Assembly (NCBI RefSeq): GCF_001890385.1 | Contig: NZ_CP018221.1 | Location: 2,715,501 to 2,779,500, forward strand | Length of the DNA: 64,000 nt | From: Tardibacter chloracetimidivorans | GTDB taxonomy: Bacteria; Pseudomonadota; Alphaproteobacteria; Sphingomonadales; Sphingomonadaceae | Direction of reading: 5' to 3' | Shown: positions 46,014 to 53,756 of the stretch, piece after piece | How positions within the stretch are numbered: position 1 is the stretch's first letter | Layout: every line of letters starts with the position of its first letter | The notes under the pieces: model-generated | Told to the model about the DNA's origin: nothing | The model's database searches: none | What the model saw: only the letters and a program-made list of their open reading frames with translations | Position numbers and translations under genes: made by a program

Positions 46014-46306
46014 CCGGCAAGAGCTTTGTGGCGGAGCTTCGCGCCAAGCCGGAAAAACGCAATGACCTGATCCGGCTTCAGATCGAAATGAAGCTGCTGG
46101 TTCATCAGCTTGAGCCGGATGCGATTGTCTATGAGCTGTTCCAGTCGGAGGAAGATCCCGACCTGTTCATTTGTGTTGCGACCTTCCGCGATGACGCGGC
46201 GTTCGAGCATCACATGCAGATCGACTTTCACGAGCGCCTGGTGCCGCAGATTTTCGAATGCCTGGCCGAGGATATGAAGATTCAATTCTATCGCTCGCTT
46301 GGCTGA
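46010..46306 (+). CDS. Antibiotic-biosynthesis-monooxygenase (ABM) domain protein
   Basis: A 98-residue ferredoxin-like-fold protein: SFVAELRAKPEKRNDLIRLQ, YELFQSEEDPDLFICVATFR and HHMQIDFHERL. ABM proteins act as cofactor-free monooxygenases on quinols or as dimeric sensors. It overlaps the CoA ligase gene by four bases (ATGA). A second ABM protein lies at 53212-53508. Confidence 0.85.
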   Translation: MTGKSFVAELRAKPEKRNDLIRLQIEMKLLVHQLEPDAIVYELFQSEEDPDLFICVATFRDDAAFEHHMQIDFHERLVPQIFECLAEDMKIQFYRSLG

Positions 46307-46341
46307 ACGTCCCTGAGGGGGGACCATATGGATTGGGAGGG

Positions 46342-48501
46342 ATGATGCCTGTGTCTGGTTCGGCGGGTCGGCACGGACGGCCACGGCTGTCTGCTCTTGG
46401 GCTGGCGCTCTGCGCGGCGCTGCTGTTTCTGGCGGGTTGCGGTGGCGGTGACGGTGGCGACGGTCGGGCCGGTGTGTCCGGCGGTGCGGCGTCAGGGGCG
46501 GCGGCGCGATTGCTCGACGGGTCGGACGGCGCGGACTGGGCGGCCTTCGGGCGGACCTATGGCGAGCAGCATTACAGCCCGCTGGACGAGGTCAACCGCG
46601 AGACGGTGAGCCGTCTGGGGCTGGCCTGGTCGGTCGACCTGCCGCTGGGCAATTCGGTGACCGGCCCTGTGGCGGTGGACGGGGTTCTCTATACGGCGAC
46701 GGGCTATAGCGTGGTGCGGGCGTTCGACGCCGTCACGGGCCGCCAGCTTTGGGAATATGACCCTGAAGCGCCCGAGGCGGCGGGGCGCAAGCTGCGGCAG
46801 GGCTGGGGCAGCCGCGGGATCGCCTGGTGGAACGGCAAGGTCTACACCGGTACGCAGGACGGGCGTCTGATCGCGATCGACGCGAAGACCGGCAAGCCCC
46901 TCTGGTCGCAGATGACGGTGGCCAAGGACGATGTTCGGTTCATCTCGGGCCCGCCGCGGGTGTTCGACGGCAAGGTGATCATCGGCCATGGCGGCGCGGA
47001 TGTGGGATCGATCCGCGGCTATGTGACGGCGTATGACGCCGAGACCGGCAAGCAGCTCTGGCGATTCTGGACGGTGCCGGGCCAGCCCGGCGTCGACGAC
47101 GACGAGACGACGCGGATTGCTGCGGAGAGCTGGTCGGGCGAATGGTGGAAATACGGCGGCGGCGGCACCGTCTGGAACGCCATCACCTATGACGCCGAAC
47201 TCGACACCATCTATCTCGGCACTGGAAATGGCGCGCCGTGGAATCACCGCATCCGCAGTGAAGGCAAGGGCGACAACCTGTTCCTGTGTTCCGTCGTGGC
47301 GATCGACGCCAAGACCGGCAAGTACAAATGGCACTATCAGACGACGCCCGCCGAGGCCTGGGACTATAATGCCTCGATGGACATGCAGGTCGCGACGCTG
47401 GAAATCGACGGCGCGCCGCGAAAGGTCTTGCTGCAGGCTCCGAAGAACGGTTTTTTCTATGTGATCGACCGCACCAACGGGAAGCTGATCTCGGCCGAGC
47501 CTTTCGCTAAGGTCACCTGGGCGTCGAAGATCGACCTCACGACCGGCCGCCCCGTCGAGATGCCGGGCGCGCGCTATGAAAATGGCGCTCAGGTCGAATT
47601 GTGGCCCGGCCCGAACGGCGCGCACAACTGGATGCCGATGTCCTTGGATCCCCGCACGGGCATAACCTACATCCCGGTTCTGGAAATGCCGGGCACCTTC
47701 GATGACCGTGGCATCGCGATGAAGAACTGGCAGCGCACGCCGGGTAATGCGAACGATACCGGCGTCAATTTCGGGCTGGATTCTGACGACCCCACCGCCG
47801 GGACCGGAGCGCTGGTGGCGTGGGACGCAAAGACCCAGAAGGAAGTCTGGCGCGTCAAGATCGACAGCTTCTGGAACGGCGGCACAATGGCGACGGCAGG
47901 CAATCTCGTCTTTCAGGGCCATGCCGACGGCAGCTTCAATGCCTATGATTCCGAGACCGGAAAGCGCCTGTGGACCTTTGCCGCCGGCTCCGGCGTGCTC
48001 GGGCCGCCGATCACCTACAAGGTGAACGGTCGCCAGTATATCACGGTGCTGTCGGGCTTCGGCACCAGCGGCGCGCTGTTCGGCGAAAAGGTCGCGCGCT
48101 TCGGATGGCAATATCGCACCCAGCCCCGCCGCATCCTGACCTTCGTGCTTGACGGAAAGGCAGGGCCGTTGCCGCCCGCCGCGCCCGATCATCCCGAGCC
48201 GGTCGCGGATCCCGAGTACCGGCCCGACCCGGCGCTCGCGGAAAAGGGTGCGCCGATCTATGGCCGCCGCTGCCTCGTCTGCCATGGGGTGGACGTCAAG
48301 GCGGCGGGCCTTGCGCCCGACCTTCGCGCCTCGCCGGTGCCGCAGGATGCCGCGACGTTCAACGAGATCGTCCGCAACGGCGCGCTCGTCCCCAACGGCA
48401 TGCCGCGCTATGAGGAACTCACCGATGCGGAAATGGCGGCGCTTCGCCAGTTCATCCGCTCCCAAGCGAGCAAGTTCCGTGCATCCGCGGCGAAGAACTG
48501 A
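46342..48501 (+). CDS. Lipoprotein PQQ-dependent dehydrogenase with C-terminal cytochrome c (copy 1)
   Basis: A 719-residue quinohaemoprotein. The N-terminus ends in LALCAALLFLAGC, a lipobox, followed by a Gly-rich linker. The eight-bladed propeller has family signatures: GSRGIAWWNGKVYTGTQDGR, GGGGTVWNAITYDAEL and EAWDYNASMDM with the catalytic Asp. The C-terminal domain has CLVCH (Cys644 to His648) and a Met-Pro loop (NGMPRYEEL) for heme c. It oxidises an alcohol in the periplasm and passes electrons to the respiratory chain. PQQ biosynthesis genes are not in the window. It is nearly identical over its first third to copy 2 at 56359. Confidence 0.92.
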   Translation: MMPVSGSAGRHGRPRLSALGLALCAALLFLAGCGGGDGGDGRAGVSGGAASGAAARLLDGSDGADWAAFGRTYGEQHYSPLDEVNRETVSRLGLAWSVDLPLGNSVTGPVAVDGVLYTATGYSVVRAFDAVTGRQLWEYDPEAPEAAGRKLRQGWGSRGIAWWNGKVYTGTQDGRLIAIDAKTGKPLWSQMTVAKDDVRFISGPPRVFDGKVIIGHGGADVGSIRGYVTAYDAETGKQLWRFWTVPGQPGVDDDETTRIAAESWSGEWWKYGGGGTVWNAITYDAELDTIYLGTGNGAPWNHRIRSEGKGDNLFLCSVVAIDAKTGKYKWHYQTTPAEAWDYNASMDMQVATLEIDGAPRKVLLQAPKNGFFYVIDRTNGKLISAEPFAKVTWASKIDLTTGRPVEMPGARYENGAQVELWPGPNGAHNWMPMSLDPRTGITYIPVLEMPGTFDDRGIAMKNWQRTPGNANDTGVNFGLDSDDPTAGTGALVAWDAKTQKEVWRVKIDSFWNGGTMATAGNLVFQGHADGSFNAYDSETGKRLWTFAAGSGVLGPPITYKVNGRQYITVLSGFGTSGALFGEKVARFGWQYRTQPRRILTFVLDGKAGPLPPAAPDHPEPVADPEYRPDPALAEKGAPIYGRRCLVCHGVDVKAAGLAPDLRASPVPQDAATFNEIVRNGALVPNGMPRYEELTDAEMAALRQFIRSQASKFRASAAKN
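46404..47222. repeat. 819-bp direct repeat, left copy
   Basis: From GGCGCTCTGCGC to the codon before position 47223, this block matches 56385-57203 base for base by eye (offset 9981). Similarity then falls sharply. It covers the lipobox, linker and first propeller blades of the PQQ dehydrogenase. Confidence 0.88.
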
Positions 48502-48513
48502 GGTGCGCTGGGA

Positions 48514-49290
48514 ATGACCGGCGGCGCGCATTACGAGAGCAGCGACGGAATCGCAACGATCACCATGGATCGGCCGGAGGTGCGCAATGCGCTGGATGCG
48601 GCGACCTCCCGGCTGATCGATGAAATGCTCTCCCGCGCCGAAGCTGACGCAGACGTGGGCGTCATCATCGTCACGGGCGCGGGCGACAAGGCCTTTTGCT
48701 CGGGCATGGACCTGAAGGAAGCGGCGCGGACCGGCCCCGGACACGGGCTGCTGCCGGGGCGCGGATTTGCGGGACTGACCGAAGGAAGCCGGTCGAAGCC
48801 GGTGATCGCGGCGGTGAACGGGGCGGCGGTTGCCGGCGGATTCGAGATCGCGCTTGCCTGCGACATCATCGTGGCGGCGGATCATGCGGTGTTCGGCCTG
48901 CCGGAGGTGAAGCGCGGCATGTTCGCCTTTGCGGGCGGAGTCCAGCGGCTCGCCCATCTGGTGCCCAGATCGACGGCGATGACGGTGATTCTGACGGGCG
49001 ATCCATTGCCCGCCGCGCGCCTTCACGAGCTGGGCGTGATTTCAGCGCTGGTGGGGCTGGACCAGCTGATGCCAACGGCGCGCAAGATCGCGCAGACCAT
49101 CAACGCCAACAGCCGCCCGGCCATAAGCGGGGCGAGGAGGTTGTTCCAGCTTTCGGCCGACCTGCCACTGGACGAGGCCTTGCGCGTCGGCAGGGAAATC
49201 GACTTTGCAAGCTTTTCCGATCCAGACACGGCGGAAGGCATAGCCGCCTATGCCGAAGGCCGCGCCGCCGCCTTCCGCAAGCCGATCTAG
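48514..49290 (+). CDS. Enoyl-CoA hydratase/isomerase
   Basis: A 258-residue crotonase: GIATITMDRPEVRNALDAAT, CSGMDLKEAARTGPG and KPVIAAVNGAAVAGGFEIAL, the oxyanion-hole segment, followed by ACDIIVAADHAVFGLPEVKR. It hydrates or isomerises an enoyl-CoA. It lies 12 bp after the PQQ dehydrogenase gene and probably closes the operon that starts at the CoA ligase. Confidence 0.92.
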   Translation: MTGGAHYESSDGIATITMDRPEVRNALDAATSRLIDEMLSRAEADADVGVIIVTGAGDKAFCSGMDLKEAARTGPGHGLLPGRGFAGLTEGSRSKPVIAAVNGAAVAGGFEIALACDIIVAADHAVFGLPEVKRGMFAFAGGVQRLAHLVPRSTAMTVILTGDPLPAARLHELGVISALVGLDQLMPTARKIAQTINANSRPAISGARRLFQLSADLPLDEALRVGREIDFASFSDPDTAEGIAAYAEGRAAAFRKPI

Positions 49291-49718
49291 GAACTTTCTC
49301 CGCACAGCGCGACCAGCGCATCGACACCGGCCTGGGCGGCTGCCGCGTCGTCGCTCGCCGCCGCCCCGCTTGCGCCCACCGCGCCGATCACGACGCCGTC
49401 CACCGCGATGGGCACGCCCCCTTCCAGCGGCGCAAGGGTGCGGACCGCAAGGATCGCGGCCTGCCCTTCGTTCACCATGGTCTGGAATGTCTTGGACGGC
49501 ACCCCGAACAGGGCGGCGGTCTGCGCCTTTGCCGTCGCCACTTCTATGCTGGGCGGCGGCGCGCCGTCCATTCGCCGAAACGCCAGCAGATGTCCCGCAC
49601 GGTCGACAACGGCGACGCACAGACGAATGTTCATCCGCTCGGCTTCGTCGACGGCGGCTTTCAGCGCCACTTCCGCACCCCGGCTGGTCAGGGTGGTGAC
49701 CTGTGTTGTCAGGCGCAT
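49287..49718 (-). CDS. GlcG/HbpS-family protein
   Basis: A 143-residue protein: AVVDRAGHLLAFRRMDGAPP, KAQTAALFGVPSKTFQ, and GGVPIAVDGVVIGAVGASGA, the typical heme-degrading/GlcG profile. Family members are found in glycolate and diol catabolic operons and bind heme or act as small accessory proteins. It overlaps the convergent crotonase gene by four bases and ends a minus-strand unit with an NTF2-like and a Rieske gene. Confidence 0.88.
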   Translation of the reverse strand: MRLTTQVTTLTSRGAEVALKAAVDEAERMNIRLCVAVVDRAGHLLAFRRMDGAPPPSIEVATAKAQTAALFGVPSKTFQTMVNEGQAAILAVRTLAPLEGGVPIAVDGVVIGAVGASGAAASDDAAAAQAGVDALVALCGESS

Positions 49719-49733
49719 CTGGGGTTCGTCCGT

Positions 49734-50321
49734 TCAAGGAGCATTGGCGTAGACGGGATCATGTGGGCCGCGCGCGCCCAGCGGCCGCAAGGTGGCGAAC
49801 ATTCCCTCATCCAGAAGCAGGTGGCCGATGTCGTTGCGGTTCCAGTCCATCACGACCTGCCGCTTCGCAATCCGCCATTCGCCATTGCGCCGTTCAAGCC
49901 TGTCTATGTAGCGGCCGCCAAAGACGAAATCGTGAGGGATCCCATCCACGCGACTCCAATCGAACTGAGAAAGATAGGTCGATCCGAAAATCTCCTCGAT
50001 CTTTTCCTTGTCGCCACGCACCCGGTGATAGGCGATCAGATAGGCTTCCGAATAAATGGCGTCGCCATGCACCTCCATATGGACATTGGCGATGGCGTGC
50101 ATGGTCACGTCGAACCAGCGCTGAATCTCAGCGATGATGAACTCGGCGAACTCGGCTGCATTGCCGTTGAAGACGCCGTGGTTGTCGATGCCGTCATCCC
50201 AGTAGACGGACCGCATCAGGTCGACATCGGCCCGGTCGAGCGCGCGGCAATAGCGGGTCAGCACGTCATAGGCCTTGGAACGGCTGACCAGTTCCTCGAC
50301 CTCGGCGTCGGTCCAGTTCAT
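49734..50321 (-). CDS. NTF2/SnoaL-like protein beside a Rieske oxygenase
   Basis: A 195-residue SnoaL-type protein: YDVLTRYCRALDRADVDLMR, SVYWDDGIDNHG, VFGGRYIDRLERRNGEWRIA and DWNRNDIGHLL. It starts 2 bp inside the flanking region of the Rieske gene's stop, with GGGGAG upstream, so the two are made together. The gene pairing suggests a beta-like subunit or an enzyme acting right after the oxygenase. A paralogue is encoded at 63730-64000. Confidence 0.85.
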   Translation of the reverse strand: MNWTDAEVEELVSRSKAYDVLTRYCRALDRADVDLMRSVYWDDGIDNHGVFNGNAAEFAEFIIAEIQRWFDVTMHAIANVHMEVHGDAIYSEAYLIAYHRVRGDKEKIEEIFGSTYLSQFDWSRVDGIPHDFVFGGRYIDRLERRNGEWRIAKRQVVMDWNRNDIGHLLLDEGMFATLRPLGARGPHDPVYANAP

Positions 50322-50322
50322 T

Positions 50323-51702
50323 TCAGCGCTCCCCTTCGGCCATCCAGCGATCAAGCTCGGCATGGAAATGGCGGATGCGCTGTTCCTGCTCGCACAGCAC
50401 GGCGCCCCGATAGCCCGCGCTTTCTATTCCCTCCTGCACCAGCGGGAAGAGCGAGCTGTCCTGATCGAAGACAAGGCCGAGGCCGCCCTGGCGCGGATCG
50501 ATCTCCTCGATCTCCGCCGGAGCCCGGGCGCTGATATCCCAGCCTTCCGGAAGACCCATATAGGCGGGCGGCTGGACTTCCGGGTCGTCCTGCGGATGGA
50601 CCATGACGATCACGTCGAAGATGAACTTGCGCGGATCGCTCTTGTGCGGCCGGAAATAGAGAAAGCTGAGGCCCTCCGGATGGATGCCCATCTGAAGGTT
50701 GGGGAACACGAAATAGTTCCAGTCGTCGGTCAGCTGATTGTCCAGAAAATCCGAATAATCGAGCCCCAGCCGCGTGGCGCGTTCGCGTTTGGCCTTCTGG
50801 ATCGCCGGACGGACATCCTGCATCCGCCCCCGGAAGTCCTCCGGATCAAGGCCCACCTCGCGCATCAGCGCCTTCAGCGCGTCGTTCAATCCGGTTTCGC
50901 CGCTTCCCAACCTCGGGCTTTCATAGGCGAACTTCGTGACCATCCGGCTCATGCCGTGCGGATAAAGATCGATCTGCGCATGATAATCGTTGAAGATCGG
51001 CAGGATCTCCGGGTGGATGGCGTGGACATGATAGGCCTCGTTGAAGCCGTCGACCGCCACCTTCCAGTTGGCGTCCCACACCGATTGCGCGCGGCGGACC
51101 ACCCGCATGTCCTTCAGCCGATAGGGGCGCGCATGGTCCGGCAGCGGCCCGAGCTGGTCGAGAAGCGGCCCGGCGTCGGGGTTCAGATTGACAAAGATGA
51201 AGCCTTCCCAGCTTTCGCAGCGGACCGCGCTCAGATCCAGGTTCCGGCAGAGCGTTTCAGGGCGGAAGGTTTCCGGATCGGTGACTCCCTTCAGGCTCCC
51301 GTCCAGGTTGAAACGCCAGTTGTGGAAGCTGCATGTGAAGCCGTTCGCAAGGCTGCCCTGGCTGTCATAGACGACGCGGTTGCCCCGATGCGGACAGACG
51401 TTGAAGAAGGCACGGATCGCTCCATCATCGCCGCGCACGATGACGATGCTTTCGCGCCCCAGTTCGAAGGTGACGAAATCGCCGGCGTCGGGAATGTCTT
51501 CCTCACGCGCTGCCCACACCCACACGCGGGACCAGAGGCGGGACCATTCCTTTTCCATCCACTCTTTCGAATAGTAGCGCTCCTTGGCGATGATCCCGGT
51601 GCCGTTGTCGATGAACGGGGCCTTGGCTTCGTTGCTGTCTTCGGGCGCATCCGGGTTGACGGGCCACGTCAGGCGATAGTCATAGCTGTTGTTGTCGAGC
51701 AT
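50323..51702 (-). CDS. Rieske non-heme iron oxygenase, alpha subunit (3 of 4)
   Basis: A 459-residue oxygenase with Rieske ligands Cys103, His105, Cys124 and His127 (CPHRGN and CSFHNW) and an iron site in VDGFNEAYHVHAIHP. It is closest in layout to copies 1 and 4 in this window: all share FxNxxxGxHP-type late motifs such as FPNLQMGIHPEG and the ending RIRHFHAELDRW. The start is the ATG at 51702 with GGGAGAG upstream. A hairpin sits in the leader. Confidence 0.92.
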   Translation of the reverse strand: MLDNNSYDYRLTWPVNPDAPEDSNEAKAPFIDNGTGIIAKERYYSKEWMEKEWSRLWSRVWVWAAREEDIPDAGDFVTFELGRESIVIVRGDDGAIRAFFNVCPHRGNRVVYDSQGSLANGFTCSFHNWRFNLDGSLKGVTDPETFRPETLCRNLDLSAVRCESWEGFIFVNLNPDAGPLLDQLGPLPDHARPYRLKDMRVVRRAQSVWDANWKVAVDGFNEAYHVHAIHPEILPIFNDYHAQIDLYPHGMSRMVTKFAYESPRLGSGETGLNDALKALMREVGLDPEDFRGRMQDVRPAIQKAKRERATRLGLDYSDFLDNQLTDDWNYFVFPNLQMGIHPEGLSFLYFRPHKSDPRKFIFDVIVMVHPQDDPEVQPPAYMGLPEGWDISARAPAEIEEIDPRQGGLGLVFDQDSSLFPLVQEGIESAGYRGAVLCEQEQRIRHFHAELDRWMAEGER

Positions 51703-51713
51703 CAATCTCTCCC

Positions 51714-51735
51714 AAAGGGGTCTTGCAGCCCCTTT
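51714..51735 (-). promoter_or_regulatory. Leader hairpin before Rieske gene 3
   Basis: AAAGGGG and CCCCTTT pair around an 8-base loop; the T run follows on the plus strand and precedes the stem on the minus strand. It lies just upstream of the Shine-Dalgarno sequence of the gene starting at 51702, so it may act as an attenuator or processing site. Confidence 0.35.
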
Positions 51736-51755
51736 TTTCAAAGTGGTGGCGCGCG

Positions 51756-52328
51756 CTATTCGGCGGCGTCGGCGAAGGTCGGCATGCACACGCCATCGAG
51801 ATCGAGGATGTGCGTCAGACGGCCGAGCGCGACCCAACTGCCGATGCTGAAGGTCGCATCGACGATTTCGGCATCGCTGAATGCGGCGTGCATTTGCGCC
51901 CAGAAGGGTTCGTCTTCGTCCATCGATTTGGGCGCCGACCCGAAACGATCTGCATATTCGACCAGAAGGCGCTCGCGCTCCGAAAGCAGGCCTTCGGGAT
52001 CGCCATTGCGCACCGCCTCGTAAAACGCCTCGTCCGGAGGGGGCGTGTCACCGCTGCGCGCCGTCACGGCAATAGATGGATCGCCGCCGGAGCGTTCGAG
52101 ATGGCCGGGCAGGTCACGGGCTGCGCGCATCCCCAGGCACAGCTTGCAACCGTTGATGTCGGCGGTGCGAATCCGGGCGGCCTCCATTTCGCGCAGGCTG
52201 AGCGTGGATCGCTCATAGACGGTGCGCGAATAATTGGCCGCGGCCGCGCCGATTTCAGGCGCATAGGCGGTCCAGACATAGGCTGAAGGATCATGTTGGT
52301 GCTCGTCAGGCACATGGACGCGCGGCAT
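51756..52328 (-). CDS. Carboxymuconolactone decarboxylase/AhpD-like protein
   Basis: A 190-residue protein with the AhpD/CMD active site LSLREMEAARIRTADINGCK followed by CLGMRAARD, giving the CxxC pair with nearby acidic residues. It could be a peroxidase-like reductant or a decarboxylase of a ring-cleavage lactone. It lies upstream of Rieske gene 3 on the same strand, 53 bp apart. Palindrome site 7 lies 43 bp upstream of its start. Confidence 0.85.
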   Translation of the reverse strand: MPRVHVPDEHQHDPSAYVWTAYAPEIGAAAANYSRTVYERSTLSLREMEAARIRTADINGCKLCLGMRAARDLPGHLERSGGDPSIAVTARSGDTPPPDEAFYEAVRNGDPEGLLSERERLLVEYADRFGSAPKSMDEDEPFWAQMHAAFSDAEIVDATFSIGSWVALGRLTHILDLDGVCMPTFADAAE

Positions 52329-52370
52329 CCTGCTTCTCCTTTACGACTCTGTTTTCCGAGTTCGTTATTA

Positions 52371-52392
52371 AAAGACAATCATGCCTGTCTTT
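52371..52392. promoter_or_regulatory. Cluster palindrome, site 7
   Basis: AAAGACA-ATCATGCC-TGTCTTT, with perfect 7-bp arms. It lies upstream of the AhpD-like gene (start 52328) and past the 3' end of the SDR gene at 52448. Confidence 0.75.
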
Positions 52393-52447
52393 TTGAGTCG
52401 GAACAAGGCCTCCCAACAGGATTGCCGGCGGCGGCGCAACGGCGTGG

Positions 52448-53215
52448 CTAGGCGTCTTCCCCGCGAGCGATCCGGAAGCCCGCGAATGACTGGCTGGTGG
52501 GCATGATTTCCAGGCTGTTGATGTTGACGTGCGGGGGCTGCTCGGCAACCCAGTGCAGCGTGTCGGCCAAGTCCTCAGGCTTTAGCGCCGACGCGTGCCT
52601 GTAGACGGCATCCGCAGCGTTTTCGTCCTGCAGGTATCGGACGAGCATGAACTCGGTCTCGACAAGCCCCGGCTCTATCGAGGTGACACGCACACCCTTC
52701 CCGTGGAGGTCTGAACGCAGGCAGAGCGAGAACTGGCGCACAAAGGCCTTGGTGCCCCCATAGACATGACCGGCTGCATAAGGATAATTCGCCGCGGCCG
52801 AGGAGATGTTGATGATCGCTCCGCGCCGGGCGATCAGCCCCGGCAGAAGCGCATGGGTCAACGACACCAGCCCGGTGATGTTGGTGTCGATCATCGTCTT
52901 CCACTGGTCCAGCTCGGCGGCGGGCGACGGCGCGTCGGGAAGCGCCAGCCCGGCGTTATTGATGAGCAGATCGATGTCACGAAATTGCGCCGGCAGCGAC
53001 GCCACTCCCTTCGCTATCTGGTTGGCATCGCGAATATCGAGGCTGAGCGGATGGACGCTGTCGCGCCCCAGCGAATCGGCAAGCGCCTCCAGCCGGTCAG
53101 CGCGTCTTCCCGCTGCGATGACCCGCCAGCCGGCACCAACGAACTTCCTGGCGGCGGCTTCTCCGATTCCGGCGGTCGCTCCGGTAATGAGCGCCGTGCG
53201 GGTCCGAACGCTCAT
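52448..53215 (-). CDS. SDR-family oxidoreductase (YdfG-like)
   Basis: A 255-residue SDR: RTALITGATAGIGEAAARKF with the cofactor motif TGATAGIG, INNAGLALPDAP, and the catalytic HVYGGTKAFVRQF (Tyr and Lys). It resembles YdfG-type 3-hydroxy acid dehydrogenases. The start ATG at 53215 overlaps the stop of the ABM gene by four bases, so the two form a coupled pair. Confidence 0.87.
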   Translation of the reverse strand: MSVRTRTALITGATAGIGEAAARKFVGAGWRVIAAGRRADRLEALADSLGRDSVHPLSLDIRDANQIAKGVASLPAQFRDIDLLINNAGLALPDAPSPAAELDQWKTMIDTNITGLVSLTHALLPGLIARRGAIINISSAAANYPYAAGHVYGGTKAFVRQFSLCLRSDLHGKGVRVTSIEPGLVETEFMLVRYLQDENAADAVYRHASALKPEDLADTLHWVAEQPPHVNINSLEIMPTSQSFAGFRIARGEDA

Positions 53216-53508
53216 TGCCGGGGCTCGAGATCGTAGAGCATCTCGCGCGAGTAACTGCCCTCCATGCACTCCAGCATCTTGGCGATGACGGGCTTGCCGT
53301 GCTCGGTCTCCATATGCGCCTTGTCGGCTGCTTCATCGACAAAGGATTCGTAGACGGCGAACATGCCCGGTTCTTCCAGACGGAAGAACTTGAAGGCCAG
53401 CGTGCCGGGCTCCCGGTCCACCAGGCTTTCCATTTCCCGGGCGAGGTCGATGAACGCCTGTTCCCGGTCGGGCCGGATGCGAAAGCGCGAAAGAAAACTG
53501 TAAGCCAC
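53212..53508 (-). CDS. Putative quinol monooxygenase (ABM family)
   Basis: A 98-residue ABM-fold protein: AYSFLSRFRIRPDREQAFID, TLAFKFFRLEEPGMFAVYES and HGKPVIAKMLECMEG. A GTG start at 53508 has a strong AAAGGAGG upstream; an extension to 53556 has none. It probably oxidises a hydroquinone or protects against quinones. It heads a two-gene unit with the SDR and lies downstream of palindrome site 8. Confidence 0.85.
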   Translation of the reverse strand: MAYSFLSRFRIRPDREQAFIDLAREMESLVDREPGTLAFKFFRLEEPGMFAVYESFVDEAADKAHMETEHGKPVIAKMLECMEGSYSREMLYDLEPRQ

Positions 53509-53548
53509 GGCGATCCTCCTTTGGGCACTGATTGCGCCAAATCCGATA

Positions 53549-53570
53549 ACAAACAATCACGACTGCTTGT
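53549..53570. promoter_or_regulatory. Cluster palindrome, site 8 (weaker)
   Basis: ACAAACA-ATCACGAC-TGCTTGT, 6/7 matching arms. It lies about 40 bp upstream of the ABM gene start. Confidence 0.5.
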
Positions 53571-53656
53571 TCAAGGCAAATGTCCTGCGAGGCGTTGCAG
53601 CGCAGCAAAGCCATGTGTTGCAACGGCGCTACTATCACTCCCGGAAATGAAAAGAA

Positions 53657-53678
53657 ACAAACATGCCTGATTGTATCT
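53657..53678. promoter_or_regulatory. Cluster palindrome, site 9 (weaker)
   Basis: ACAAACA-TGCCTGAT-TGTATCT, 5/7 matching arms. It lies about 80 bp upstream of the TonB-dependent receptor start. Sites 8 and 9 share one divergent intergenic region. Confidence 0.45.
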
Positions 53679-53756
53679 TTGGTCCGGAGTTGTATGACGC
53701 TTCATGCCTTTAGAAGCCGCGAAGCCGGCCGGGCTACGGATTTGGGAGAGAGACTC

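Noticed and set aside
46492-49026. An 844-codon minus-strand open frame
   Set aside because: It is antisense to the PQQ dehydrogenase and crotonase genes, both well supported. A similar antisense frame appears under the second PQQ dehydrogenase because the DNA is repeated.
48696-50534. A 612-codon plus-strand open frame
   Set aside because: It overlaps the crotonase in another frame and runs antisense to three well-supported genes.
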